DNA of 64,000 nucleotides from CAZLIC01 sp964559535 (GCA_964559535.1 CAZLIC010000012.1:1-64000), one strand, 5' to 3'. Counted from the first letter of the stretch, positions 43,627 to 52,466 are shown. Numbers and translations: made by a program. Notes: generated by a model from the sequence alone, not told the origin.

Positions 43627-44675
43627 CGGCGCTTGCCGATCTTCTGCGCCGGCGAATCGCCGCCACGGGGCCGATGTCGGTGGCCGACTACATGGCCGAA
43701 TGCCTGTGGCACCCCGCGTTCGGGTACTATTCCACCCGCGACCCGCTGGGCGCCGCGGGCGATTTCACCACCGCGCCCGAGATCAGCCAGATGTTCGGCG
43801 AATTGCTGGGCCTGTGTCTGGCGCAGGCATGGCTGGATCAGGGCGCGCCCTCCCCCTTCGCGCTGGTGGAACTCGGCCCCGGACGCGGCACGCTGATGGC
43901 CGACCTTTGGCGTGCGACCGCGCGGGTGCCGGGTTTCCACGCCGCGGCCTGCATGGTGTTGGTGGAGGCTTCGCGTCCGCTGCGTGCCGCGCAGGCCCGC
44001 GCCTTGCCCGACGCCGTGCCGCAGTGGGTGGACAGCGCCGACGACCTGCAGGACCTGCCCCTGTTCGCCATAGCGAACGAATTCTTCGACGCCCTGCCCA
44101 TCCGCCAGTTCTGGCACAGCCCCGAAGGCTGGCGCGAGCGGATGGTGGGCCTGCAGGACGGCGCCCTTTCCTTCGGCCTTTCGCCGCCCGTTCCCTGCCC
44201 CGATCCGCGCTTTGCCGCCGACCCGCCAGGCACGCTGGTGGAAACCTGCCCGTCCGCGCGGCCCGTCATGCAGGCGCTGGCGGCCCGGATGCAGGTGCGC
44301 GGGGCGGCCATCCTGATCGACTATGGCGGCTGGCGGTCGAAGGGAGACACGCTGCAGGCCCTGCGCGCCCACGCGATGGAATCGCCCCTTGCCCATCCGG
44401 GCGAGGCCGACCTGACCGCGCATGTGGACTTCGAGGCTTTGGTCATGGCTGCCAGCCTGCCGCGCACCGCCCTGACGTTGCAAGGCAACCTGTTGCATGC
44501 GCTGGGCATCGACGCGCGGGCGGACCGGCTGGCCGCCGGGCTTGCCGGTGCAGCCCTGCAAGCGCACCGCGCGGCTCAGCACCGCTTGACCCAACCCGCG
44601 GAAATGGGTTCGCTGTTCAAAGCCGTCGCGATTCACGCGCCTGGCACCCCGCCGCCGCCCGGATTCGCCCCGTGA
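43623..44675 (+). CDS. SAM-dependent methyltransferase of the MidA/NDUFAF7 family
   Basis: 350 residues from ATG 43623, which overlaps the lgt stop (ATGA). Family hallmarks are GPMSVADYMAECLWHPAFGYYSTRDPLG, the SAM-binding VELGPGRGTLMADLWR and IANEFFDALPIRQF. Mitochondrial relatives methylate a complex I arginine; bacterial function is presumed similar but unproven. Coupled to pgeF by a GTGA overlap. Confidence 0.93.
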   Translation: MTALADLLRRRIAATGPMSVADYMAECLWHPAFGYYSTRDPLGAAGDFTTAPEISQMFGELLGLCLAQAWLDQGAPSPFALVELGPGRGTLMADLWRATARVPGFHAAACMVLVEASRPLRAAQARALPDAVPQWVDSADDLQDLPLFAIANEFFDALPIRQFWHSPEGWRERMVGLQDGALSFGLSPPVPCPDPRFAADPPGTLVETCPSARPVMQALAARMQVRGAAILIDYGGWRSKGDTLQALRAHAMESPLAHPGEADLTAHVDFEALVMAASLPRTALTLQGNLLHALGIDARADRLAAGLAGAALQAHRAAQHRLTQPAEMGSLFKAVAIHAPGTPPPPGFAP

Positions 44676-45421
44676 TCGAAATCATTACCTCGCCCGCCCT
44701 GTCGGTGCGCCACGCGTTCTTCACCCGCAAGGGCGGGGCATCGTCGGGTATTTTCGCGGGCCTGAACTGCGGCACCGGGTCTTCGGACCTGGCCGAGATC
44801 GTGGCAATCAACCGCGCCCGCGCTGCCGCGACGCTGGGTGTGCCGCCTGAAAACCTGGTTTCGCTGCATCAGGTGCACTCGCCTGACGTCGTTACCGTGA
44901 CCGGGTCCCTGCCCGAGCGGCCCCGTGCGGATGGCATGGTCACGGATGTGCCGGGCCTTGCGCTGGCGGTCCTGACGGCCGACTGCCAGCCGGTGCTGTT
45001 TGCCGATGCCGAAGCCGGGGTGATCGGCGCGGCGCATGCAGGCTGGCGCGGCGCGAAGGACGGCGTGCTGGAGGCCACGGTGGATGCCATGGAACGCCTG
45101 GGCGCGCGGCGCGGGCGGGTCGCCGCGGTGATCGGTCCTACCATCAGCCAGGCCGCCTACGAAGTGTCGCCCGACTTTGCCGAAGCCTTCATCGACGATG
45201 ACCGGGACAATGCCCGGTTCTTCGTGAATGGCCGCGGCGGGCGCCCGATGTTCGATTTGCCCGCCTACGGCCTTTCGCGCCTGCGCGCCGCCGGTGTGGG
45301 CCATGCGGAGTGGACGGGCCATTGCACGTACCACGATGCAGAACGCTTCTACAGCTATCGTCGCACGACGCATCTGGGTGAAGCCGACTATGGCCGCCTT
45401 CTCTCTGCCATTCGCCTGTAG
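44672..45421 (+). CDS. pgeF: Peptidoglycan editing factor PgeF (laccase-domain, YfiH family)
   Basis: 249 residues from GTG 44672 in a GTGA overlap with the methyltransferase gene. The metal-binding His/Cys/His pattern is LHQVHSPDV, LTADCQPVLF and GAAHAGWRG. It removes wrongly incorporated L-Ser at peptidoglycan position 1 in E. coli; older annotations call it multicopper polyphenol oxidase. Ends 277 bp before the next gene. Confidence 0.93.
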   Translation: MIEIITSPALSVRHAFFTRKGGASSGIFAGLNCGTGSSDLAEIVAINRARAAATLGVPPENLVSLHQVHSPDVVTVTGSLPERPRADGMVTDVPGLALAVLTADCQPVLFADAEAGVIGAAHAGWRGAKDGVLEATVDAMERLGARRGRVAAVIGPTISQAAYEVSPDFAEAFIDDDRDNARFFVNGRGGRPMFDLPAYGLSRLRAAGVGHAEWTGHCTYHDAERFYSYRRTTHLGEADYGRLLSAIRL

Positions 45422-45698
45422 CCCCCCCGGACTGCGTCACGATTGGCCAGGCGCATCCGGCCCCTGCCCCAATCCGGTTGTTTCCCGCAAACCGCCGAGC
45501 GCGTACAAGATACTGAAATTTATATATTAATCCGTGACGATTGCCCGCAAGGGGCCGTGGCATCAAGGCCCTTTCGCCATAATCCCCGGTATCTGCCGCG
45601 GCTTCGCCCCAAACATTCCCTGCAACGGCCCCGCACGCCCCGAACCTCCGCCCCAAACCAACGCGAGATTGTTCCCAACGGCACAACAGGAGGCCACC

Positions 45699-45863
45699 AT
45701 GAACGACCGCGAAATCGATGCGATTGCCCCGAAGACCCCCCGCTGGCTGCGTGGCGTCATCGCCAACGCCCGCGCCCCGATGCCGGCGCTGCCGTTCGAA
45801 CGCAGCTGCCGCCAGACCGAACGCCGCGCCGAAGAGCGCAGCGCCGCGATCGCCGCTCACTAA
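45699..45863 (+). CDS. Small protein of 54 residues, function unknown
   Basis: ATG 45699 has a strong AGGAGG box (45688-45693) five bases upstream. It reads MNDREIDAIAPKTPRWLRGVIANA and ends arginine/alanine-rich; there is no signal peptide or membrane helix. It is convergent with the Lrp gene, with three bases between stops. I know no family. The quality of the ribosome binding site and the clear stop support a real gene. Confidence 0.6.
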   Translation: MNDREIDAIAPKTPRWLRGVIANARAPMPALPFERSCRQTERRAEERSAAIAAH

Positions 45864-45866
45864 GGA

Positions 45867-46376
45867 TCAGGCGCTGCGCCGCAGGCGTTCTTCCAGAACG
45901 TCAAAGGAAAGCCCCGGCTCGTCCTTGGCGCAGCGAATCACCAGACTGGTCTTCACGCTGGACACGTTGTCGGCCCGTGTCAGTTCTCCGGTCAGGAAGC
46001 TCTGGAAGGTGGAAAGGTCCGGCGCCACGCACTTCAGGATGAAATCGATCTCGCCGTTCAGCATGTGGCACTCGCGCACCAGCGGCCAGGCCCGGCATCG
46101 TTCCTCGAAGGCCACAAGGTCGGTCTCGGCCTGACTGTGCAGGCGGACCATGGCGAACACCGCCACCTCGAATCCCAGTTCGCGCACGTCGATGTCGGCG
46201 TGATAGCCGCGGATGTATCCCGCCTCTTCCAGCGCGCGCACGCGGCGCAGGCATGGCGGTGCCGAGATTCCCACCCTGCGGGCAAGCTCGACGTTGGTCA
46301 TCCGCCCGTCTGCCTGCAGTTCGGCAAGAATCTGGCGGTCGATGGGGTCGAGCTTGTGTCCGGGCATGGCGTCCAT
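45867..46376 (-). CDS. Lrp/AsnC-family transcriptional regulator
   Basis: 169 residues from ATG 46376 (or 46367). The N-terminal HTH is LDPIDRQILAELQADGRMTNVELARRVGISAPPCLRRVRALEE, and the C-terminal RAM ligand-binding domain starts near VRELGFEVAVFAMVRL. Such proteins bind amino acids as octamers. It is divergent from trxB, 170 bp away; it might regulate that or itself, though the target is not evident. Confidence 0.92.
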   Translation of the reverse strand: MDAMPGHKLDPIDRQILAELQADGRMTNVELARRVGISAPPCLRRVRALEEAGYIRGYHADIDVRELGFEVAVFAMVRLHSQAETDLVAFEERCRAWPLVRECHMLNGEIDFILKCVAPDLSTFQSFLTGELTRADNVSSVKTSLVIRCAKDEPGLSFDVLEERLRRSA

Positions 46377-46545
46377 TCGGGCAAAGGTTGCGCTTTCCTT
46401 ACGCGATGACCTGCGTGCACGCAAGAATATGTCGGGATTGGGCAATTTTCTGTCCCGCATGCCGCCAAAGTGACCGGCGGTTCCTGCGACCTTGGAAAGC
46501 GGCACGCAGATGGCTATCTCTCAGGTCCGCCCGAAGGAGCCCGCC

Positions 46546-47484
46546 ATGGCCGATACCCGCCACACCCGCCTACTCATTGTCGGTTCCGGCCCCGCGGGCT
46601 ACACCGCCGCGGTCTATTCCGCCCGGGCCATGCTGAACCCCGTGCTGATCCAGGGCATGCAGCCGGGTGGCCAGCTGACCATCACCACCGATGTGGAGAA
46701 CTGGCCCGGCGACGCCAGCGTGATGGGCCCCGACCTGATGGTGCGGATGGAACACCACGCCCGCGAAATGGGCGCCGAGGTGATTTCCGACCTCGTCACC
46801 TCGCTTGACCTGTCGCAGCGTCCCTTTGCCGCGCAGACGGACAGCGGCACGGCATGGACGGCTGATGCCGTCATCCTTGCCACCGGGGCGCAGGCGAAGT
46901 GGCTGGGCATCCCCTCGGAAGACAAGTTCAAGGGCTTCGGCGTTTCGGCCTGCGCCACCTGCGACGGATTTTTCTACCGCGGCAAAGAGGTCGTGGTGAT
47001 CGGGGGCGGCAACACGGCCGTGGAAGAGGCACTGTTCCTGACCAACTTCGCCTCGAAGGTCACGGTGATCCACCGCCGCGACAGCTTCCGCGCCGAACGC
47101 ATCCTGCAGGACCGGCTTTTCAAGCACCCCAAGGTGCAGGTCATCTGGAACCACACGGTGGACGAGATTCTGGGCACCGAAGGCCCGCTTGGCGTGACCG
47201 GCGTGCGCGCCCGCAACGTGAAGACCGGTGAAGAGCAGACCATCCCCTGCGCGGGCTTCTTCGTGGCCATCGGCCACGCGCCCGCCTCGGAACTGGTGAA
47301 GGATCAACTCGAGCTGCACAACGGCGGCTACGTGAAGGTCACCCCCGGCGGTACCGCCACCAGCAAACCCGGCGTCTTTGCCGCGGGTGACCTGACCGAC
47401 CATATCTATCGTCAGGCCGTCACCAGCGCAGGCATGGGCTGCATGGCGGCGCTGGATGCAGAAAGGTTCCTGAACGGGCATTGA
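46546..47484 (+). CDS. trxB: Thioredoxin reductase (NADPH)
   Basis: 312 residues from ATG 46546 (AAGGAG six bases upstream). FAD-binding GSGPAGYTAAVYSARA, redox-active CATC in SACATCDGFFYRG, NADPH-binding GGGNTAVEEA and the C-terminal AAGDLTDHIYRQAVTSAG FAD loop. It reduces thioredoxin in the cytoplasm. Followed by a stem-loop and the sulfate-activation gene, whose product pathway needs thioredoxin, so the neighbourhood makes sense. Confidence 0.96.
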   Translation: MADTRHTRLLIVGSGPAGYTAAVYSARAMLNPVLIQGMQPGGQLTITTDVENWPGDASVMGPDLMVRMEHHAREMGAEVISDLVTSLDLSQRPFAAQTDSGTAWTADAVILATGAQAKWLGIPSEDKFKGFGVSACATCDGFFYRGKEVVVIGGGNTAVEEALFLTNFASKVTVIHRRDSFRAERILQDRLFKHPKVQVIWNHTVDEILGTEGPLGVTGVRARNVKTGEEQTIPCAGFFVAIGHAPASELVKDQLELHNGGYVKVTPGGTATSKPGVFAAGDLTDHIYRQAVTSAGMGCMAALDAERFLNGH

Positions 47485-47487
47485 ACA

Positions 47488-47520
47488 GGCAGACTATTGC
47501 TGCATCGCAGCAGTTCTGCC
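47488..47520 (+). terminator. Two-part stem-loop after trxB
   Basis: GGCAGA (47488-47493) pairs with TCTGCC (47515-47520), and TGCTGC with GCAGCA inside, three bases after the trxB stop. No T-run. Likely trxB 3' end or a leader structure of the downstream sulfate-activation gene. Confidence 0.5.
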
Positions 47521-47643
47521 ACCGAGCTGAGCCATTCCTGCCCAATCCGCTTGCACCGCCGCGCGTCCGGGCCTATGGCGCGGCGCGCAACGGTGGGCAT
47601 CCGGCCCGCCGACAGGCGACCTGACCGAAAGGCACGTTTCACG

Positions 47644-49350
47644 ATGACCCTTGCAAATCTTGCCCCGATCCCGGAGCTCTACGTTTCCTATGAATCCGCC
47701 CAGAAGCTGAAGGTCGAGGCAGCGAGCCTGACGTCCTGGGACCTTACTCCCCGCCAGATCTGCGACCTTGAACTGCTGATGAACGGCGGTTTCAATCCGC
47801 TGAAGGGCTTTCTGTCCGAGGCCGACTACAACGGCGTTGTCGACAACATGCGGCTGGCCGACGGCACGCTGTGGCCGATGCCCATTACGCTGGATGTGTC
47901 CGAGAAGTTTGCCGATACGGTGGAACCCGGGCAGGACATCGCGCTGCGCGACCAGGAAGGCGTGATCCTTGCCATCCTGTCGATCACCGACAAGTGGGTG
48001 CCCAACAAGGCGCACGAGGCCGCGAGTGTGTTCGGCGCCGATGACCTCGCCCACCCGGCGGTGAACTATCTGCACAACTCCGCAGGCAAGGTGTACCTCG
48101 GCGGCCCGATCACCGGCATCCAGCAGCCCATCCACTATGACTTCCGCGCCCGCCGCGACACGCCGAATGAACTGCGCGCCTTCTTCCGCAAGATGGGCTG
48201 GCGCAAGGTCGTGGCCTTCCAGACGCGCAACCCGCTGCACCGCGCGCACCAGGAACTGACCTTCCGCGCCGCCAAGGAATCGCAGGCCAACCTGCTGATC
48301 CATCCGGTGGTCGGCATGACCAAGCCGGGCGACGTGGACCACTTCACTCGCGTGCGCTGCTACGAGGCGGTGCTGGACAAGTACCCGCAGGCCACAACCA
48401 CCATGTCGCTGCTCAATCTGGCCATGCGCATGGCCGGCCCGCGCGAGGCGGTGTGGCACGGCCTGATCCGCCGCAACCACGGCGTCACCCACTTCATCGT
48501 GGGCCGCGACCATGCCGGTCCGGGCAAGAACAGTGCCGGCAAGGACTTCTACGATCCCTACGCCGCGCAGGACCTGTTCAAGGAACACGAGGCCGAGATC
48601 GGCGTGATCATGGTCGACTTCAAGCACATGGTCTTCGTGCAGGAGATGGCCCAGTACTTCCCGGCGAACGAGGTTCCGGCGGGCACCACCGTCTTGGACA
48701 TTTCGGGCACCGAGTTGCGCCGCCGCCTGCGCGAGGGGCTGGAAATCCCTGAATGGTTCTCGTTCCCCGAGGTGGTCACCGAACTGCGCCGCACCTCGCC
48801 GCCGCGGTCAATGCAGGGCTTCACCGTGTTCTTCACGGGCCTGTCGGGCTCGGGCAAGTCCACCATCGCCAACGCGTTGATGGTGAAGCTGATGGAGATG
48901 GGCGGCCGCCCGGTGACGCTGCTGGACGGTGACGTGGTGCGCAAGCACCTGTCGTCGGAACTCGGCTTCTCGAAAGAGCACCGCGACATCAACATCCGCC
49001 GCATCGGCTATGTCGCGTCGGAAATCACCAAGAACGGCGGAATCGCCATCTGCGCCCCCATTGCCCCCTACACCGCCACCCGGCGGGCCGTGCGCGAGAT
49101 GATCGAGGCCTATGGCGCTTTCATCGAGGTGCACGTCGCGACCACGGTGGAAGAGTGCGAGAAGCGCGACCGCAAGGGGCTGTACAAGCTGGCCCGCGAA
49201 GGCAAGATCAAGGAGTTCACCGGGATCTCCGACCCCTACGAGGCGCCCGAGAAGCCCGAACTGCGGCTGGAAACCGAAGGCACGGACGTGGACTTCTGCG
49301 CCCAGCAGGTGCTGCTGAAGCTGGAAGGCATGGGGCTGATCGCGGGCTGA
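47644..49350 (+). CDS. Bifunctional sulfate adenylyltransferase / adenylylsulfate kinase
   Basis: 568 residues from ATG 47644 (MTLANLAPIPELYVSYESA). Residues about 1-385 are ATP sulfurylase (QTRNPLHRAHQEL, GRDHAGPGK). Residues about 390-568 are APS kinase with P-loop GLSGSGKST and RRIGYVASEITKNGGIAI. The fusion makes PAPS from sulfate and two ATP in one chain. Such Sat-CysC fusions occur in alphaproteobacteria and differ from the CysDN type. No cysH or cysI neighbour is in the window. Confidence 0.94.
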   Translation: MTLANLAPIPELYVSYESAQKLKVEAASLTSWDLTPRQICDLELLMNGGFNPLKGFLSEADYNGVVDNMRLADGTLWPMPITLDVSEKFADTVEPGQDIALRDQEGVILAILSITDKWVPNKAHEAASVFGADDLAHPAVNYLHNSAGKVYLGGPITGIQQPIHYDFRARRDTPNELRAFFRKMGWRKVVAFQTRNPLHRAHQELTFRAAKESQANLLIHPVVGMTKPGDVDHFTRVRCYEAVLDKYPQATTTMSLLNLAMRMAGPREAVWHGLIRRNHGVTHFIVGRDHAGPGKNSAGKDFYDPYAAQDLFKEHEAEIGVIMVDFKHMVFVQEMAQYFPANEVPAGTTVLDISGTELRRRLREGLEIPEWFSFPEVVTELRRTSPPRSMQGFTVFFTGLSGSGKSTIANALMVKLMEMGGRPVTLLDGDVVRKHLSSELGFSKEHRDINIRRIGYVASEITKNGGIAICAPIAPYTATRRAVREMIEAYGAFIEVHVATTVEECEKRDRKGLYKLAREGKIKEFTGISDPYEAPEKPELRLETEGTDVDFCAQQVLLKLEGMGLIAG

Positions 49351-49360
49351 CCGCCAACAG

Positions 49361-49425
49361 GGGTGGGCATATTGCCCACCCTACCGCAGCGCGCCGCCAC
49401 GTAGGGTGGGCAATCTGCCCACCTT
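49361..49425. repeat. Inverted pair of REP-like palindromes
   Basis: 49361-49381 is a perfect 9-bp hairpin (GGGTGGGCA-TAT-TGCCCACCC) and ends CTAC. 49401-49425 starts GTAG and holds an 8-bp hairpin of the same sequence (GGTGGGCA-ATC-TGCCCACC). The second is an inverted copy of the first, differing at a few positions. They follow the sulfate-activation gene and may also act as its terminator. GTAGGGTGGGCA palindromes are dispersed in many proteobacterial genomes. Confidence 0.7.
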
Positions 49426-49435
49426 CCTTTGCCCG

Positions 49436-49921
49436 TCACTCCGGGCGCATCATGCGCAGCAGCAGGCCGTCCTTCAGCACGTAGTGGTGCACCAGCGCCA
49501 CCACCGCGTGCCCGCCCGCCAGGACCATCAGCAGCGTGCCACCCAGTTCGTGCAACTCGCCCAGCGACCGCTGGCCGCCGAACCACACCAGTGCTCCGCC
49601 AACCGGCACGCCCAGCGTCAGCAGATACAGCATTGCGTGTCCCCACCCCGCTGCGCGCACCACCAGCGATCCCGGGTTTCCGGGCGGGGAAGGCGCCCCG
49701 CGTGTCAGTCGAAGCCCCAGACGCGCGGCCGACAGCATGAGCGCCGCCAAGCCGAAAGCGACATGCGCATTTGCTGCCATTGGCGCCACCTGCCCCGCCA
49801 ACTGGGCACGCAGCGCCTCGCCCATGCCGTCAGAAACAAGATAGGCCAGAACCACCAGCACCGCGACACCCCAGTGCAGGGCGATCTGCAGGCCCGAGTA
49901 TCCCGCACGGGCAAGTGCCAT
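49436..49921 (-). CDS. Cytochrome b561-type membrane protein
   Basis: 161 residues with four hydrophobic helices. Histidines expected to bind two b hemes occur in LQIALHWGVAVL, NAHVAFGLAAL, ELHELGGTLLMVLAGGHAVVALVHHYVLKDGLL. This is the bacterial di-heme (CybB) form that moves electrons between quinol and acceptors in the inner membrane. It overlaps the DUF1150 stop by one base, so it is co-transcribed. Confidence 0.9.
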   Translation of the reverse strand: MALARAGYSGLQIALHWGVAVLVVLAYLVSDGMGEALRAQLAGQVAPMAANAHVAFGLAALMLSAARLGLRLTRGAPSPPGNPGSLVVRAAGWGHAMLYLLTLGVPVGGALVWFGGQRSLGELHELGGTLLMVLAGGHAVVALVHHYVLKDGLLLRMMRPE

Positions 49922-50148
49922 CAGTGCACGTTCACCGGCACCAGGTCATTCTGGCGCGACAGCGCAAAGGCCAAGGGCCGGTTCGCCACCAGCGCCACGC
50001 GCTGCCCGTCGGGCCGGTGCACCGAATACACGACCTCCACGCCTTCGGCCTGTGCGCGGATCTCTTCCGGCAAGTCGGCCACCAGCACCGGACGGATGTA
50101 GACGATGCGGTCCTCGCCACCCGGCAACCCTGCGTATTTCGTATCCAT
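49921..50148 (-). CDS. DUF1150 family protein
   Basis: 75 residues. DUF1150 proteins are typical of alphaproteobacteria and nearly always follow an Hsp20 gene, as here (11 bp downstream). Recognisable features are YVRPV-type VYIRPVLVADLP, DGQRVALVANRPLAFALSRQNDLVPVNVH. No function is known; the link suggests a heat-shock role. Confidence 0.85.
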   Translation of the reverse strand: MDTKYAGLPGGEDRIVYIRPVLVADLPEEIRAQAEGVEVVYSVHRPDGQRVALVANRPLAFALSRQNDLVPVNVH

Positions 50149-50159
50149 CTGATGTCTCC

Positions 50160-50585
50160 TTACCTGTCCGATTTGCCTGACCGGATGGAAATGGTTTGCA
50201 CCACTGTCTCTGGCACCGACCGCGCCAGATCGATGTGCAACAGACCATGCTCCAGCGACGCGCCCGCCACCTCAACTCCGTCGGCCAGCACGAAAGACCG
50301 CTGGAACGCCCGCGCCGCAATGCCGCGGTGCAGGAACACGCGTTCGCCCGTGTCATCCGCCTGCCGACCGCGCACGACCAATTGCCGGTCCTCGACCGTG
50401 ATGGCAAGTTCCGCCTCGCGGAACCCCGCGACGGCCAGGGTGATGCGATAGGCGTTCTCTGCCACGGCCTCGATGTTGAACGGAGGATAGCCGTCACCGG
50501 CTGCCTTGGCCGTACGTTCCACCAGCCGTTCCAGCTGTTCGAACCCCAGAAGATAGGGGTGCGCTCCGAAGCTTAGCTTCGTCAT
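50160..50585 (-). CDS. Small heat-shock protein Hsp20 (IbpA-like)
   Basis: 141 residues from ATG 50585 (MTKLSFGAHPYLLGFEQLERLVER); an upstream start at 50606 exists. The alpha-crystallin domain runs from YPPFNIEAVAENAYRITLAVAGF to HIDLARSVPE, then a short tail. ATP-independent holdase. Heads a three-gene unit with DUF1150 and cytochrome b561. A heat-shock promoter was not clearly seen upstream. Confidence 0.92.
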   Translation of the reverse strand: MTKLSFGAHPYLLGFEQLERLVERTAKAAGDGYPPFNIEAVAENAYRITLAVAGFREAELAITVEDRQLVVRGRQADDTGERVFLHRGIAARAFQRSFVLADGVEVAGASLEHGLLHIDLARSVPETVVQTISIRSGKSDR

Positions 50586-50658
50586 CGGACATGCCCTTTC
50601 GATCAAGCGACATCTACCTGCGGCCCCTCTTTAGGCAGCCTGCTTTCTGAAATATGTG

Positions 50659-50674
50659 GCGCGCCCGGGCGCGC
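50659..50674. other. 16-bp perfect palindrome in a divergent promoter region
   Basis: GCGCGCCCGGGCGCGC lies between the Hsp20 gene and the divergent DUF465 gene. Perfect dyad symmetry and the location between two starts suggest an operator, but an incidental GC palindrome is possible. Confidence 0.3.
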
Positions 50675-50725
50675 TGCAAGTCCTTACGTGGCACCACTTG
50701 AAACCTTGACGGACCGTGCAAATTT

Positions 50726-50754
50726 TTGCGGTGCCGGTGGCTTTCCGGTATAGG
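50726..50754 (+). promoter_or_regulatory. Promoter candidate for the DUF465 gene
   Basis: TTGCGG (50726-50731) and TATAGG (50749-50754), 17 bp apart, lie 43 bp before the ATG. This is a good sigma-70-type match for a GC-rich genome. Confidence 0.5.
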
Positions 50755-50796
50755 CTCAGGCCGAGCGGTCCCCCGACTCACAGGCAATACCCCGCG

Positions 50797-51015
50797 ATGA
50801 ATGCCCCTACCGAGCTTGATCACGAAGCGATGCTGCTGGTGCGGCTGGATGCCATGCGCCGTGAACACCGCGACCTGGACGAGGCGATCCGCGCCATGGA
50901 GGACGCGGTACGCCCCGACCAGCTGACGCTGCGCCGGCTGAAAAAGCAGAAGCTGGCGCTGAAGGACCAGATCGTGAAGATCGAGGACATGCTGATCCCC
51001 GACATCATCGCCTGA
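50797..51015 (+). CDS. DUF465 (YdcH-like) small helical protein
   Basis: 72 residues from ATG 50797. Reads MNAPTELDHEAMLLVRLDAM, then REHRDLDEAIRAMEDAV and LRRLKKQKLALKDQI: the DUF465 helical hairpin, with the YdcH-like KKQKLALKDQI end. Widespread small alpha-helical family, possibly oligomeric; function not known. The next gene is convergent, three bases away. Confidence 0.85.
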   Translation: MNAPTELDHEAMLLVRLDAMRREHRDLDEAIRAMEDAVRPDQLTLRRLKKQKLALKDQIVKIEDMLIPDIIA

Positions 51016-51018
51016 CCA

Positions 51019-51858
51019 TCACAGGTACAGCTGCACCACCCCGGTAAGGTGATCATTGCCATGGCCTGCCGCTGCAGCGCGGGCATAGACGGCCTGCGCA
51101 GCCTGTGCTATCGGCATCGGCTGGCCCTTGTCTGCTCCGGCAGCCACGGCCAGCGCCATGTCCTTCACGATCAGGTCTACCGGTGCCATCGGGGCAAAGT
51201 TGCGCGCCAGCATGGACGCCCCGGCAGCCTTCAGTGCCGGCGAGGCCACCGCCGTTTCCGCCACGGCGGCAAGCGCGTCTGCCGGGTCGACACCCGACTT
51301 CGCCAGCATCCCCAACCCCTCGGCCAGCACGGCCACACCCGCCGCCAGCAGCGCGTTGACCAACAGTTTCGCGGCGGCTCCCGCCCCCGGTCCGCCCACA
51401 TGCTGCACCGCCCGCCCCATGGCCAACAGCAGTGGCTCGGCCGCCGCCACGTGTGCTGCGGCACCGCCCGCAAGAAACACCAGTTGCCCCGCCTCGGCCT
51501 GCGGTCGCGACCCGGCCACCGGCGCCTCGACGAACCGCACCGACCGGCCGACAGCAGCATCATGCAGCGCCCGTACCGTGGCGGGTGCCAGCGTTGAACA
51601 GTCGATGCCCAAAGCCCCAGGCGCCATGACGGGAAAGACCTCGTCCCATACCGCCATCGCCGCGGCATCGTCCCACAACATGGCCACCACGACCTCGGCA
51701 CCTGTCACCGCCTGCACCACCGTCGCGGCCTGGGCGACGCCCGCGGGGGCCCCGCGCCCCGGCGTCCGGTTCCACACCGTCACCCCGTGCCCCGCCGCCG
51801 CCAGCCGCGCCGCCATGCGCGACCCCATCGCGCCCATCCCCAGAAATCCGACCTTCAT
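51019..51858 (-). CDS. NAD(P)-dependent oxidoreductase, 3-hydroxyisobutyrate dehydrogenase family
   Basis: 279 residues. N-terminal Rossmann GFLGMGAMGSRMAARLAAAGH, then the beta-hydroxyacid family motif around VEAPVAGSRPQAEAGQLVFLAGG (substrate site) and the catalytic lysine in AAAKLLVNALLAAGVAV. Acts on beta-hydroxy acids such as 3-hydroxyisobutyrate or tartronate semialdehyde; the exact substrate is not clear. Lies downstream of the AhpD-like gene, with a terminator-like hairpin between. Confidence 0.88.
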   Translation of the reverse strand: MKVGFLGMGAMGSRMAARLAAAGHGVTVWNRTPGRGAPAGVAQAATVVQAVTGAEVVVAMLWDDAAAMAVWDEVFPVMAPGALGIDCSTLAPATVRALHDAAVGRSVRFVEAPVAGSRPQAEAGQLVFLAGGAAAHVAAAEPLLLAMGRAVQHVGGPGAGAAAKLLVNALLAAGVAVLAEGLGMLAKSGVDPADALAAVAETAVASPALKAAGASMLARNFAPMAPVDLIVKDMALAVAAGADKGQPMPIAQAAQAVYARAAAAGHGNDHLTGVVQLYL

Positions 51859-51880
51859 GCTGTCCTCCGCCTAAAGAAAG

Positions 51881-51904
51881 GGGCGGCCCTTCGACGGGCC
51901 GCCC
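51881..51904 (-). terminator. Rho-independent terminator of the AhpD-like gene
   Basis: On the minus strand GGGCGGCCC pairs with GGGCCGCCC (9 bp, 6-nt loop) just after the gene's stop at 51912, followed by CTTTCTTT. This is the clearest intrinsic terminator in the window. Confidence 0.75.
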
Positions 51905-51911
51905 GGCTGCG

Positions 51912-52466
51912 TCATGCCACCCAGGCAAGTGCCGGATCCGCCATGAAGCTTTCCTTCGGCGTGTGGGTCAGGTGGTTGGCGTAGTTCGAGATGGTCTTGA
52001 CCGCCACGATCACCAGCAGATCCAGCACGTTGGCCTGCGTGAACCCTGCCCGAATGAAGGCTTCGACGGCATCATCCCCGGCGTCGCCGCGCGTCTGCAG
52101 AACGCTGCGGGTGAACGTCACCAGCGCCGCCAGGCGTGCGTCCGCGGGCAGCGCGCGGTTGCGCACCGCCTGAACGGCCTCTTCCGGCACCTTGGCCGCC
52201 CGCGCCAGATAGGTGTGCCCCATCGTGCAGTATTCGCAGCCATGGAACACGCTGACCGTCAACAACGCCACTTGCGCCTCTTGCGGGGAAAACCCGGTCT
52301 TGCCCACCTGGGCGAACAGCGCTTCATAGCCTTCGAGGGCCGCCGGGCTTTCGGCCAGCGTGCCTTGCAGCTTGGGGACGAACCCCCAGCCCTTGGCGAC
52401 GGCCGCAAGGGTGGCGCGGCTTCCTTCCGGGGCTGTTTCGGGTGTGTGGATGGTAAAGGTTGTCAT
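51912..52466 (-). CDS. Carboxymuconolactone decarboxylase / AhpD-like protein
   Basis: 184 residues from ATG 52466 (MTTFTIHTPETAPEGSRATL). The redox CxxC with nearby His is VFHGCEYCTMGHTYLAR, as in AhpD-type alkylhydroperoxidases. Probably an oxidative-stress or detoxification enzyme. It is divergent from a LysR regulator gene 114 bp away, which is likely its regulator. Confidence 0.88.
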   Translation of the reverse strand: MTTFTIHTPETAPEGSRATLAAVAKGWGFVPKLQGTLAESPAALEGYEALFAQVGKTGFSPQEAQVALLTVSVFHGCEYCTMGHTYLARAAKVPEEAVQAVRNRALPADARLAALVTFTRSVLQTRGDAGDDAVEAFIRAGFTQANVLDLLVIVAVKTISNYANHLTHTPKESFMADPALAWVA

